A DNA stretch of 64,000 nucleotides from JAISDD01 sp031553935 (GTDB taxonomy: Bacteria > Bacillota > Syntrophomonadia > Syntrophomonadales > Syntrophomonadaceae). Below are positions 45,570 through 55,161 of the stretch, piece by piece. The stretch is taken from contig JAVBKS010000018.1 in NCBI GenBank assembly GCA_031553935.1, forward strand, positions 14,608 through 78,607, read 5' to 3'. A program made the translations under genes and the position numbers. The notes under the pieces are model-generated. The model saw nothing but the letters and a program-made list of their open reading frames with translations. It was not told where the DNA came from and did no database searches. Position 1 is the stretch's first letter, and each line of letters opens with the position of its first letter.

Positions 45570-45805
45570 AAATTATATCTATTAAAGTAGAATGATATCA
45601 TAATTATGAAAGTTTATTTTATTGAAGGGGGCTTATCCAGCAAATCATTACCAAAAAATAACATAAATTAATAATTCCATGTTTATTTTACTTTCTCACA
45701 ACGATTTCCATTTTGTCAATCGCTTCCACCGCTTGCAAATGAAATAATGGCACCCTGAAATACTAATTTATTATCTAAGATACCGCAAGCTGCTTCGGAA
45801 TTATT

Positions 45806-46480
45806 CTAGTCCCAATCTTCACCATTTAGTCTTTGATGCAACTCGATTAGCTTCTCCTTCCGCTTCCGGTAATCAGGCAAAACCTCCTCGACAATTGACC
45901 AAAACTGCGCGGAGTGGTTCATTTCTGTCAAGTGGGCAAGCTCGTGAACCACCACATAATCAATCACCTTGTCGTCGGCCATAATGAGTCGCCAGGAAAA
46001 GTTCAGGCTCTTCTTGGCTGAACAACTTCCCCAACAGGTTCTAGCACCACTTATCCTGATGGCACTCGGTTCCACGTTCATATATTTGGCAAAATAAAGT
46101 GCCTTGGTTGTCAGGTCGCGCTTAGCAAGCATACGGTATATCTGAATGCAGGCGTGCTTTATCTGTTCAGGCGACAGATCACCCGGCATGTAAAATGACA
46201 CATTGTCGAAGCCTATGAGGTTATCATTTCTGGCGGTTATCGGATACTCTTTTCCGCCATAGTACACCATATCACCGTATTTCAAAGAAAATGCTTCGCG
46301 TCGTTCAAGCTGCTCCTCCAGCTTCTCAAGCTTTTCCATTATCAGCTTTTCTTTTGATAAGACGAATTTCTCAATTTGGCTTTTAGGCATTTTTTGCGGG
46401 GCGCGAACTTCTACGCCGCCGTTACGAATGTATAGAGCAAGAGTCCTTCGATTGGAGCGAATAAGGGTGTAATTAATCAT
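45806..46480 (-). CDS. YgjP/DUF45-type zinc metallopeptidase
   Basis: About 224 residues. The catalytic helix is VVHELAHLTEMNHSAQFW with HExxH and a third ligand His in NHSAQFW, the pattern of the YgjP-like (M48-related, DUF45) group. SGARTCWGSCSAKKSLNFSW is the family's other conserved block. The N-terminus is basic. AAGGAGAAAT just before the ATG at 46480 supports this start; an ATG at 46501 overlaps the upstream kinase gene. It is cytoplasmic with unknown substrate, often linked to restriction-type loci, though none is seen here. Confidence 0.88.
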   Translation of the reverse strand: MINYTLIRSNRRTLALYIRNGGVEVRAPQKMPKSQIEKFVLSKEKLIMEKLEKLEEQLERREAFSLKYGDMVYYGGKEYPITARNDNLIGFDNVSFYMPGDLSPEQIKHACIQIYRMLAKRDLTTKALYFAKYMNVEPSAIRISGARTCWGSCSAKKSLNFSWRLIMADDKVIDYVVVHELAHLTEMNHSAQFWSIVEEVLPDYRKRKEKLIELHQRLNGEDWD

Positions 46481-46497
46481 ATTTCTCCTTGTTTTTA

Positions 46498-47925
46498 TCA
46501 AAAATTATCATCTGCTGTATGAAAAATAAGAAACATTGTAAATTGGTTGTCGTGATAACTTGCACGCGAGCCACAATGCTCGTAAGAATTTAGTATATGC
46601 AGAACTTGAGTAAGTCCTATTCCGGAATGATTTTCCTTAGTAGAAAAACCATCGGCGAAAATTTTTTCCGTTGCCACATCGTCTTTGGTCGTATTCGAAA
46701 CAACAAACACGATAGTATTCTTATCTTTCTCTTCAAATGACAGGTTAATTTGCTTTTGCTCAGATAAAGACGCAGCTTCAATAGCGTTATCTATTACAAT
46801 ACCTAATACACGACATAAATCAAGGTCTGTCAATACAATACGGGAAATATCGCAAACTTGATTGAAGGAGAACTTGACTCCTGACTTATTTGCAATATCA
46901 GATTTTGACTGAAACAAGCTATAAACAGGAATACGAGACTTCAATACTTCTATCAGACTCAAAAAATCCCCAGCTGCCTTTGTTGCTTGAAAAAGACTCT
47001 GATGATATTTTCTAAGCCCTTCCAAATCTCCCATCTCAATATAACCTCCATATGTTTGCAGCACATTATAAAAGTCGTGTCTAATGCCTCGAAATTCCTG
47101 ATTTACATGCAATAGCGAACTAATATAGGTTTCTGTAGCTTGGGTTTCCCAACGAAAAAACTTTGAACGCAGGCTCGACATGGAGATTATCAAATATAAA
47201 AAAACACACGCAATCAGCAAGAAGTAAATAAATGATGTATTTAGGTCAAATGATCCTTGATTTGTTGACAACCATTTAACACGGAAAAAAACTATAACCA
47301 TATAAAACAAGCTAATGACTAAAATAGTTTTTAATAGCGCGATTTTGATGTTTTTTTCACTGTAGTCCGGCGGGATAGTAATATAATTTTGTGTTTTATT
47401 CGTATATAACCTGACAATAAGCAAACTAATGTATAAAAGAAACACTATTATAAAAATTGAAATTATCTCCTGCACGTAAAAATTCTGCAATAACATTTCA
47501 GCTGGCATCAAACCGTATAAGATGCTATTAGAAAGCATGTATATTAAAACTATACAGTAATGAATCAAAAGGTGGCCTTTTAATATTAAATTGCTTTTGG
47601 TCGGAGATAATTTTAACGTTTTTCTAATCACAAAGTAATAAGCCAGAGCCGACAAAGGGTTGATGAAAATTAGTGAAGTATAAAGCCATATGGAAAAATA
47701 TACTCCCGGCGCAAAAAATAAAAAATCTACAAGATAAAGTGGAAATAAGTATATGATGGTAATAGCAAATGAGCATAATAGCTGTTTCTTAACGTCAATT
47801 TTGATGTCAAAAAGAGTAAATTGAATACTAAGAATGAGAAAGTGATTTACCATGTTTTGTGCAATCGCAAACAAAACTGAAAAAATGCTCTGCTGCCTAG
47901 AAAAATACTTGATGATTGAATACAC
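46498..47925 (-). CDS. Membrane GHKL sensor kinase (AgrC-like), copy 2
   Basis: About 475 residues with several N-terminal helices. The kinase shows FRGIRHDFYNVLQTYGGY, CRVLGIVIDNAIEAA and HSGIGLTQVLHI. AAGGAG nine bases before a GTG at 47925 is preferred over an ATG at 47997. It is followed at short distance by the metallopeptidase gene, which may be co-transcribed. No cognate regulator is visible. Confidence 0.85.
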   Translation of the reverse strand: MYSIIKYFSRQQSIFSVLFAIAQNMVNHFLILSIQFTLFDIKIDVKKQLLCSFAITIIYLFPLYLVDFLFFAPGVYFSIWLYTSLIFINPLSALAYYFVIRKTLKLSPTKSNLILKGHLLIHYCIVLIYMLSNSILYGLMPAEMLLQNFYVQEIISIFIIVFLLYISLLIVRLYTNKTQNYITIPPDYSEKNIKIALLKTILVISLFYMVIVFFRVKWLSTNQGSFDLNTSFIYFLLIACVFLYLIISMSSLRSKFFRWETQATETYISSLLHVNQEFRGIRHDFYNVLQTYGGYIEMGDLEGLRKYHQSLFQATKAAGDFLSLIEVLKSRIPVYSLFQSKSDIANKSGVKFSFNQVCDISRIVLTDLDLCRVLGIVIDNAIEAASLSEQKQINLSFEEKDKNTIVFVVSNTTKDDVATEKIFADGFSTKENHSGIGLTQVLHILNSYEHCGSRASYHDNQFTMFLIFHTADDNF

Positions 47926-48551
47926 AGTATCGCACTCCTTTATATTCAGATGCAAGAGCTTACCTTGCTTTCCTGCCATTTTTGCTATAATAAACAATTA
48001 CTTGAAGTATCTGTATCGTTTAAGTTTTAATTTGATAAAATGCATAACATTAAGATTATAATCAGTGCGCTCGATTGAAAATTCAAATTCACAACTGTAA
48101 AATTTGCAGAAAGCTTATAAGATCGGCTTATTCAAGGTGCATTACCTGTCTCCAGCGAAGCATTAGAAGCGTTCAGATTTTGATATGTTCAATAGAAGAG
48201 TTGATCATTATCTCCTTTTTGTAAATGCAAAACATCATGCTTATTGTTCGTAAAATTGTAAATATCGTTAAATTATTGCAGCAGTATTTATATCCCAGTT
48301 CTAACATTATAGTATAAAAAGTTGATAATTAAGCGGAAAATTCACACACCATTTTCTTTAATAGCCTATTCATACACTCATTGCTTCAGAAGTAATCGTT
48401 TAATTTTCTTTTATTTTTATATAAAGATGCATCGCGCAACCACCTTTAAAGAAGCAAGCAAAATCCGCAAGCTTCAGAATCTCTGGCTTGCGGATCTAAT
48501 TTATTCCACTTATTCACTTGTTATATCAGAAAAATTATTTTTTTATATTAC
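47926..48551. other. Intergenic stretch with a terminator
   Basis: About 600 bases, AT-rich, holding the promoter side of the GHKL kinase and a terminator (48450-48495). I see no other gene. Confidence 0.5.
48450..48495 (-). terminator. Terminator of the large repeat-protein gene
   Basis: ATCCGCAAGC (48463-48472) and its perfect complement (48486-48495) with a 13-base loop, followed on the minus strand by a T-rich run (TTTTGCTTGCTTCTTT). Confidence 0.75.
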
Positions 48552-51395
48552 TCAACATCTTTTGTGTCGGCATCTGCAGCATGGTAGCGGAATTTTGCAG
48601 CAGCAAGTGCATACACAAACGCAGCAGCTCACTGGTGGGCATGGTGGAGTTGGCGTAATAGGCTCCCAAATTGCATAGAGCGTCACATCATGGCCGGGCA
48701 TCGTAAAAACCTGGCCGGCTTGATAGATCGTGCCCCCATTAGGTGTAGTTCCCCAGCCAACAAATGTGTAACCCTGTCGTGCCAATCCGCCGGTATTACC
48801 TAGCACCGTTACGATATTTCCCTGCTGATACAAGTTCGAGTCAATTGGGACCACCCCTGAAGTCGCACCATTCGGATCATAATAAACTCTCAGGTAAGTT
48901 GGAGGCAGCAATTCCCAAATTGCATAGAGGGTTACATCATGGTCGGGCATCGTAAAAACTTGGCCGGGCTGGTAGATCATACCTCCAGCTGGTGTAGTTC
49001 CCCAACCAACAAATCTGTATCCCTGTCGGGTTAAACCGCCAGTATTGCCTAGTACTGTAACGATATAACCCTGCTGATACAGATTCGAATCAACTGGAAC
49101 CGCCCCTGAGGTTGCACCATTCGGATCATAATAAACACGCAAAAAATCAGCCGCTCGCCTAAATCCACCGTTTAGACGCATGACAGTTTCCGGCAGCAGG
49201 TTAATTGTATCTGAACGGCCATTTTGATCCAGGTCATTGCCAAGTAACCCTGTACCTCTTTGCGTGACTTCATACCCATCTGGAATTTCAAAAGATACAA
49301 AGTAACTTCCAATTGTCAGTCCAGTAAATAAATAGTACCCGCTAATATCAGTAGCCATTACTCCGCTAACATTCCCAGAAGCATTGTACAATGTAACCGT
49401 AAGATTCGGAATAGCTGGCTCACCCTCATCCCAAAAACCATTTTCATTCAGGTCTTCAAAAGCATATCCTTCAATGCCTGTTGGCGAGAAGATCAATTCA
49501 AAAGAAAATGAAAACCCGAAATCACTTGGTCGATAGGCATCCCATACAAGATTCCCATCCACGGCGTATGCGAAATTCGGAAACAGGATTTTGCCGTTTG
49601 CCGGCAGAACATGGTACTGAACCATAATGTCATTCATAATCGCCTGGTTTCCAGGTGTCTTGGATACATAGGCCATTAACTGTAAATCCGGGTTATAGGT
49701 TGAACCACTTTCCTGCAGTGGATATAGCGTTTTGTCAAGCGTGATATAGAGCGCATTGTGGTATATATGAAAGTTGGCTAACTCAATTATCTTTGGATCA
49801 GTTTCATAAATTGCATATAAATTCCCTGAACCGGTATAGAACATTCGAGGATCAGTCAAGTTGATATCGGGGCCAAGCGAGGCAGGGGCAAACTGCCATG
49901 TTCCAGCGAAAATCGCTGTAATCTCCGGCGCTGGAAGCTCCAGAAGGGAATTAATATTCGAATAATCGCCTCCGTAAATGCTCCAACCTGCCTGGTACAT
50001 CTGCAGAAGGGCTTCCGAAAAAAGCAAACCGGTCTGGGCATAAAAGTCGTAGACATATGGGCCAAGGTTCATCCCGTTTATCGTTCCGAGCCCAAGGTAT
50101 TCTAGAACGCGCGTCATTCCGTCACTGCCTACTCTGAAGAAACGCTGAGATGGGCTATTTGTCGGGGTAAAAAAATATCCCGTAAAAAGATATTCCTGCG
50201 CGTACTGATTTATTACTTCAAACTGAGCATCAACGCGCTGGCCCGCAGGTGTGATGCTGGTATTTATCTCTGAAAAGTATTGGTTCATTCCCTCTGTCGT
50301 AGCAATCATCCTACCGCTCAATCCAGGCTCAAGTTTGAGTTGCAGTCGTTGCTTTATCGTGAATACTGAGGTGGCAGCATTCAGTGTAATTACCGCCGCC
50401 TGCTCCCGTGCTTCGGCCGGATTATCCCAAATCACGGCGTCAAGCGATGCTGTCAATACCAATTGTATGGGAGTTAAATCGGGATGGATGATATCTATCG
50501 TTAAAACGGTGCTTGTTTCGCCGTTTAAGCTAACAATTAGTAATTCGTCCTGAAAACTCACGGTTGCGTTGTTATTTGTTGCTACATTGATAGCAGTGCC
50601 AGAAATTAACCCGTAAAACCCGATCGCGACACCAGTCTTGATAATATTAAAGGTAACCATTATAAAATTAACGCTTGCACTAGCGGTTCCTGGATCGGGA
50701 ATAATATCGCTTTGCGCCAAAATCGCAGCGGTATTGCGCACAACGAAACTGCCTGTAGCTGGGGCATACCCCGGCACGGTTAGCAGGTAGCGGAAGAATT
50801 CCGGCAAATTAAAAGCTGTGTCACCAGAACTGCTTATTCGATTCACCGGATAATATTGATAGCTGTAACTGTTTTGACGTACTGCTGTAGGCAGTTTTAG
50901 TCCTTCATCATCGAATACCTCGAAATTGCCTATGGTGATCTGTGGGTTGGTTTTTATCACGGAATTGGCGGACGGGGTTCTGTATCGACCCTTTACTGGA
51001 TATACTAGCTGACTATACGTCACTTGCGGCACAATCGGGTCTATCTCTCCAACACTCATGATATTCGGTTCGGTTATAACATTGACAGCACTATATACTC
51101 CACTAGTCTCGGTTAATTTGAAACTTGTTCCATGAATATAAAACAGGTAATAAAAGGCGGTACTTCCGTCTCGGCATAAGTAATAGAGTTTGTATTCGTA
51201 TTCATTGGGATTATCTACTGTGTCTACTTCGACCTCCGCAGCGAAGATGTAGTAGCCGACCGTACGTTGCGAAGGACTGAGCAACACCCAGTCACTTTCA
51301 CCAATCTTTCGAATTCCGAAAACAGATAAATTGGTCTGAAAAGAGAAATTTCCTTGGCTTGAGGGGATGATCCACTCTGCAATTCCTACTGGCAT
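48552..51395 (-). CDS. Large SdrD-B/InlB-repeat protein with Cys-rich tail
   Basis: A 947-residue protein without a signal peptide. A long unassigned N-terminal part leads to an SdrD-B-like domain (EGYAFEDLNENGFWDEGEPA), then two InlB/Flg_new repeats of 83 residues (YYDPNGATSG to TMPDHDVTLYAIW) encoded by near-identical 249-base units at about 48663-48911 and 48912-49160. The last 30 residues hold twelve cysteines (SCCVCVCTCCCKIPLPCC). No sorting signal is present. A spore-coat or exosporium role with cysteine cross-linking is a reasonable inference; adhesion is the other option. GAGGTGAAAT precedes the ATG. Confidence 0.8.
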   Translation of the reverse strand: MPVGIAEWIIPSSQGNFSFQTNLSVFGIRKIGESDWVLLSPSQRTVGYYIFAAEVEVDTVDNPNEYEYKLYYLCRDGSTAFYYLFYIHGTSFKLTETSGVYSAVNVITEPNIMSVGEIDPIVPQVTYSQLVYPVKGRYRTPSANSVIKTNPQITIGNFEVFDDEGLKLPTAVRQNSYSYQYYPVNRISSSGDTAFNLPEFFRYLLTVPGYAPATGSFVVRNTAAILAQSDIIPDPGTASASVNFIMVTFNIIKTGVAIGFYGLISGTAINVATNNNATVSFQDELLIVSLNGETSTVLTIDIIHPDLTPIQLVLTASLDAVIWDNPAEAREQAAVITLNAATSVFTIKQRLQLKLEPGLSGRMIATTEGMNQYFSEINTSITPAGQRVDAQFEVINQYAQEYLFTGYFFTPTNSPSQRFFRVGSDGMTRVLEYLGLGTINGMNLGPYVYDFYAQTGLLFSEALLQMYQAGWSIYGGDYSNINSLLELPAPEITAIFAGTWQFAPASLGPDINLTDPRMFYTGSGNLYAIYETDPKIIELANFHIYHNALYITLDKTLYPLQESGSTYNPDLQLMAYVSKTPGNQAIMNDIMVQYHVLPANGKILFPNFAYAVDGNLVWDAYRPSDFGFSFSFELIFSPTGIEGYAFEDLNENGFWDEGEPAIPNLTVTLYNASGNVSGVMATDISGYYLFTGLTIGSYFVSFEIPDGYEVTQRGTGLLGNDLDQNGRSDTINLLPETVMRLNGGFRRAADFLRVYYDPNGATSGAVPVDSNLYQQGYIVTVLGNTGGLTRQGYRFVGWGTTPAGGMIYQPGQVFTMPDHDVTLYAIWELLPPTYLRVYYDPNGATSGVVPIDSNLYQQGNIVTVLGNTGGLARQGYTFVGWGTTPNGGTIYQAGQVFTMPGHDVTLYAIWEPITPTPPCPPVSCCVCVCTCCCKIPLPCCRCRHKRC
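48663..49160 (-). repeat. Tandem 249-bp repeat encoding InlB-type domains
   Basis: Two head-to-tail units offset by 249 bases (CCCAAATTGCATAGAG recurs at 48665 and 48914). The few differences are mostly silent or conservative. Confidence 0.8.
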
Positions 51396-51579
51396 ATTTC
51401 ACCTCGTTTTCAACATATATGGCAATAAAATACATAGATCTAACAGCAAATTGGACTGCATAGTCTATAATATTCACCACAGAGAAAATGAGGCACATAT
51501 TTCCATGCTTAATTGATTATACTTTTCCCTATTTATTACTGCTTCAATTTTGGGGACGCCCTTTGGACTCCACTGATGT

Positions 51580-52986
51580 TCACTTGTTCACTATTATTGT
51601 TTTTCCCAAATCATGGCTTGATTTTAATTCAATATACGCGTTAAACTCGTTATCGTAACAGTTTATATGAAAGCTACAATTCCCATATTTACTTAGCGTT
51701 TTACGCACTGAAGTAAGTCCAATACCTGTATGTCCCTCCTTGCTAGATAATCCGGTTTTAAGGATTTCCACAGTATCCACCGCCCCTTTTGTATTATTCG
51801 AAATGATAATGAGTACAGACGAATGGACTTTTTCAGTTAATGTTAACTGTACTTGCCGCGTCGTCGATTCTGCCGCTGCCTCAATGGCGTTATCCAGAAG
51901 GCAAGCAAGAGCGCGGCACAAATCAATTATCTCGATCTCCAAGTCTGGTATCTTCAGAGGTATCGTGATGTTAATATGAACGCCACGCTTCTCGGCATAG
52001 GTAAACTTATTGATTAACAACGAAAAAAGAGCAGGGTTCTCTTTTAAACGTTCACTAAGTTCTAGTGTGTTTCCGGCGAAGGCTGTCATTTCCACCAGTT
52101 GGGAATGGTACTTTTGCAGGGAATCTAGCTTTCCTAAAGCTAAGTATCCACCATAAGTTTGCAAGATGTTATAAAAATCGTGCTTAATTTCTCGAAAGCC
52201 CTCGGTGGCTTCCCTAAATGTACTTATATGAACTGCCATGTTCTCGATTTCGATTTCAAGTGCTCTTTTTAAGTCCATTAGAATGCAAATGGCAATTGCT
52301 AAACTTGTTGTGAGGATTATCAGAAAGTATGCCAACGATTTTTCCTGCATGTAAAGCGGCAGCAAAATCGATAGTATGTAAACAGATGAGGCCCTTATTA
52401 TATAGACTGTCATTTCCTTTTCGTGACTTGTGAAGAGACTATCTGATATTTTTAAGAAAGATCTGCTGCTCCTGATTTTGGATATAATTATGTAATAAAG
52501 AGTTATGACAAGCACTAATACAATGCATTGAAGCACGAAGTCCGTATAGAAATCATAATGGGTAGAATCAATTTGGCTAAAAAAAGCCGAGCCTATAAAC
52601 ATACTGAAGTTTTTCTTCGCGATTAGTATCAGGAAGGCAATATTCATTATTCGAAATGAACGAATCGACGAAAGTCGAAAAATTCTTATGCCCAGAAAGC
52701 AATAAATCAAAGCAACGACCGGGTTTACATTCCTAAATATTAAATAGACTGCAGGGTCAAGTTTATCGCTTCCCCCCAAAAAATATACTATATACATTGG
52801 CAGAACGGATAGAATCGGGCCAGTGATAAATGCGAATAGAACTTTTCGTCGCAAACTTGCTTGCTCACTATACAATTCCATGATGATATTAGCGTTGCAA
52901 TACATAGTCACAAAGGCTAAAAGCAACGCTAGCAATGGCAAGATTATTTGAATTGTCTTTAAACTGATAAATGATTCAATAAGCAT
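51580..52986 (-). CDS. Membrane GHKL sensor kinase (AgrC-like), copy 3
   Basis: A 468-residue protein. Six to seven N-terminal helices are followed by a GHKL kinase with FREIKHDFYNILQTYGGY, CRALACLLDNAIEAA and HTGIGLTSVRKT. It is clearly paralogous to the kinases at 44127 and 46498, sharing the HDFYN(I/V)LQTY box. Again no peptide precursor, AgrB or LytTR regulator is adjacent; the neighbour downstream is the large Cys-tailed protein. Confidence 0.87.
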   Translation of the reverse strand: MLIESFISLKTIQIILPLLALLLAFVTMYCNANIIMELYSEQASLRRKVLFAFITGPILSVLPMYIVYFLGGSDKLDPAVYLIFRNVNPVVALIYCFLGIRIFRLSSIRSFRIMNIAFLILIAKKNFSMFIGSAFFSQIDSTHYDFYTDFVLQCIVLVLVITLYYIIISKIRSSRSFLKISDSLFTSHEKEMTVYIIRASSVYILSILLPLYMQEKSLAYFLIILTTSLAIAICILMDLKRALEIEIENMAVHISTFREATEGFREIKHDFYNILQTYGGYLALGKLDSLQKYHSQLVEMTAFAGNTLELSERLKENPALFSLLINKFTYAEKRGVHINITIPLKIPDLEIEIIDLCRALACLLDNAIEAAAESTTRQVQLTLTEKVHSSVLIIISNNTKGAVDTVEILKTGLSSKEGHTGIGLTSVRKTLSKYGNCSFHINCYDNEFNAYIELKSSHDLGKTIIVNK

Positions 52987-53844
52987 ATTTAGGCAACCTG
53001 AGCAATATAAAATATATTTATTATCTAATTAATCGCCCGTGTTTTGTTTCCCATTTTCATAACTAATGTTAGTGATGATTTTGAGATAGACCGATAACCA
53101 CTAAATCCGTTTCTTTGCCCAAAGCTGATGAGGTGCCTGAACTCGAAAGCTTTCAGTTTTTTCGCCACAATTTTACCAAAAAGAAACGTGACAGGTATTG
53201 ATCACTTCTCAAACAAAAGCTGCGCTTAACAAGAAGTACAGCCCATCTCTAATTGCCTCTTCTAAAGTCTTACCGTAATTTCCGCTTCTCCTATCTGAGA
53301 ATATATGACTGAATAAATCTCAAATGAGAAATTTATGTTACCAAATTCCTACAAATATAGCAAGCGGTATTTGGCTATTCCACAACTCACTGAAACCACC
53401 AATAATTCTATATAACGCTCCAACTTAAGAGATAGGCAAATTATTAATATTGCAAACACGAATCATCCATTTTCTTCCTTTAATTTCTCAGGTTATAGTT
53501 TTGAACACCAAAATATGATGTTCTGGCTGTCCAAAAATCAATGATACTCTTATAATTAAGAAATAAAAGTATTTATTTTGGTTGTATAATAGTTGGTGAC
53601 AGTCAGATGTAAATCAAGCGTGCATTCCATTATTTGTAGAGTTGATTGCGGACATAAGGCATTGTCATGAATCAAGAATATCTTTTAATAGCCGATCAGC
53701 TGAGTGCAAAATAAATGCCATTAAAGTCTCCCAAATATGAAGAAAATGAAATAATCACGCTGAGAGGAGTGACTATTTTTTAGAAATTGCATAAAATCTG
53801 ATTTAAGTTAACAAAATGGCTACATATTATTAAGGAGGATTTCC
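52987..53844. other. Long intergenic region with a possible gene remnant
   Basis: No intact gene is seen in about 860 bases. On the minus strand around 53215-53320 a frame reads NYGKTLEEAIRDGLYFLLS between stops. It looks like protein-coding debris, perhaps from an Rpn-like recombination nuclease, though this is weak. The rest is AT-rich. Confidence 0.35.
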
Positions 53845-54969
53845 ATGAACCAGATTGAGAAAGCATTAATTCACGCACTTTTCGTTCATTTGCATCACAA
53901 CACCGATAAGGCAATTGATTTTGGCAAATTCAAAAAACTTAACGACAAAGTTAATCAAATGTTTCCGGGGCTTATGGTGGTTGGACCAGACGCCAATGAC
54001 GACGCTGGTGTAGTGAAGATCCCGAATACTGATACGTCTATAGTCCTCAAGCTGGAGAGTCACTGCTCACCTTGCGTCGCAGCGCCTTTTGACTCCGCAG
54101 CTACTGGTGCCGGTGGCGCTATCCGCGATGTTGTGGCGATGGGCGCTAGACCGCTCGCCGTCTTAGATTTTATCGGTACGCAGCCACTTGAAAACGAGGT
54201 TCTTGTTGGTCCCTGCGGGCTCAAGGATAATGGAAAAACTTGCACTTGCGGGGAATGCAAGCTGATGACGAGCGCTGAAAGGGTCAACTTAATGATTGAC
54301 GGTGTTCATGATATGTGTGCTGCTTTGGGGGTAGGCATTGCCGGCGGCGGTTTTTCAACTTCCTTCAGCGATATCGTTCCGGCCCTTGTGGCATCAGTGG
54401 TTGGTGTACTCGTCACAGATAAACCGTTGACAAAACCAGCGAAAAATGTCGGTGATAAGCTCATTCTGATAGGAGAAACCGGCAATGATGGTAATGATAC
54501 AGCTTTCAGGGCGGGATTTGCAGATAGAATACGTCCGGCAATAGCCCTTTTTGACGAAGAAAAGACAACCCTGGAAGCAATGATGTCCGTCTTCGCAAGC
54601 GGCACCACCATCAACGCTTGTTCTGACCTCGGAGCAGCCGGTATCGGCGCGGCAGTTTGCGAGTCGGCACGCTATGGCAATTTGGGCGCCAAGGTTGACT
54701 TATCCCTAGTTCCACTCATGGCTGACGCAACTGACAATGCACCCCAAGCTACCCTTATAAACGAAACACAGGCGCGCTTTCTATTGCAGGCAAATCCAGC
54801 GGATGTTGACAAAATTTTGAGCGCAGCACGTTCTAAAGGAGCTAAGGCCACTATTATAGGTGAAATTACTAATAATGATGAAGTTGTTTTTATGTACGGC
54901 GAAGAGATTGTGGCAGTCATCCCCAACAACCCTTCCGCTGAGTGCTTAGCGGAATTAAGCGGGAAATAG
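53845..54969 (+). CDS. Stand-alone half-PurL-like (AIR synthase-related) protein
   Basis: A 374-residue member of the PurM/PurL ATP-binding superfamily equal to one PurL half. LKLESHCSPCVAAPFDSAATG and IRDVVAMGARPLAVLDF match PurL's LESHNHPSA and VRDIFTMGARPIAILDS, but the active-site HNHPS is CSPC. An insertion GPCGLKDNGKTCTCGECKLM adds four cysteines, suggesting a metal site. ACSDLGAAGIGAAVCES resembles the PurL DLGAAGLTSS loop. GGAGG seven bases before ATG, own terminator after. Since a full purL exists in the same window, it is unlikely to serve purine synthesis; its real substrate is unknown. Confidence 0.8.
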   Translation: MNQIEKALIHALFVHLHHNTDKAIDFGKFKKLNDKVNQMFPGLMVVGPDANDDAGVVKIPNTDTSIVLKLESHCSPCVAAPFDSAATGAGGAIRDVVAMGARPLAVLDFIGTQPLENEVLVGPCGLKDNGKTCTCGECKLMTSAERVNLMIDGVHDMCAALGVGIAGGGFSTSFSDIVPALVASVVGVLVTDKPLTKPAKNVGDKLILIGETGNDGNDTAFRAGFADRIRPAIALFDEEKTTLEAMMSVFASGTTINACSDLGAAGIGAAVCESARYGNLGAKVDLSLVPLMADATDNAPQATLINETQARFLLQANPADVDKILSAARSKGAKATIIGEITNNDEVVFMYGEEIVAVIPNNPSAECLAELSGK

Positions 54970-54981
54970 ACGAACCTTTAT

Positions 54982-55010
54982 CCCCACCAGGCTGTTTGGT
55001 GGGGATTTTT
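54982..55010 (+). terminator. Terminator after the half-PurL gene
   Basis: CCCCACCA (54982-54989) pairs with TGGTGGGG (54997-55004), with a seven-base loop, then ATTTTT. Confidence 0.9.
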
Positions 55011-55030
55011 CTTAATTTAAGGTTATAGAA

Positions 55031-55105
55031 TTAGTATTCGGCTTGTATGTTGAGTTTCAGAACCCCATTTTCCAAAGCACACTTAATTGAGGCTTTATCA
55101 AGCAT
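55031..55105 (-). CDS. Possible 24-residue peptide, Hsp20-tail-like
   Basis: GGTGAGGTGCAAG precedes an ATG that opens a 24-codon frame. The peptide contains IKCALENGVLKLNIQAE, which recalls the C-terminal strand of Hsp20/alpha-crystallin proteins. Either a small peptide gene or the last piece of a decayed Hsp20 gene; I cannot decide. Confidence 0.3.
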   Translation of the reverse strand: MLDKASIKCALENGVLKLNIQAEY

Positions 55106-55161
55106 CTTGCACCTCACCTTTATCAAAGAATCTGTAATTTCCAAATTTTAACTTAGTCTAT

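Noticed and set aside
44127..52986. A complete agr quorum-sensing locus
   Set aside because: Only kinases are present; no AgrB, AgrD or LytTR regulator was seen in or between them.
53215..53320. An Rpn-like nuclease gene
   Set aside because: Only a short frame between stops, without start or catalytic residues.
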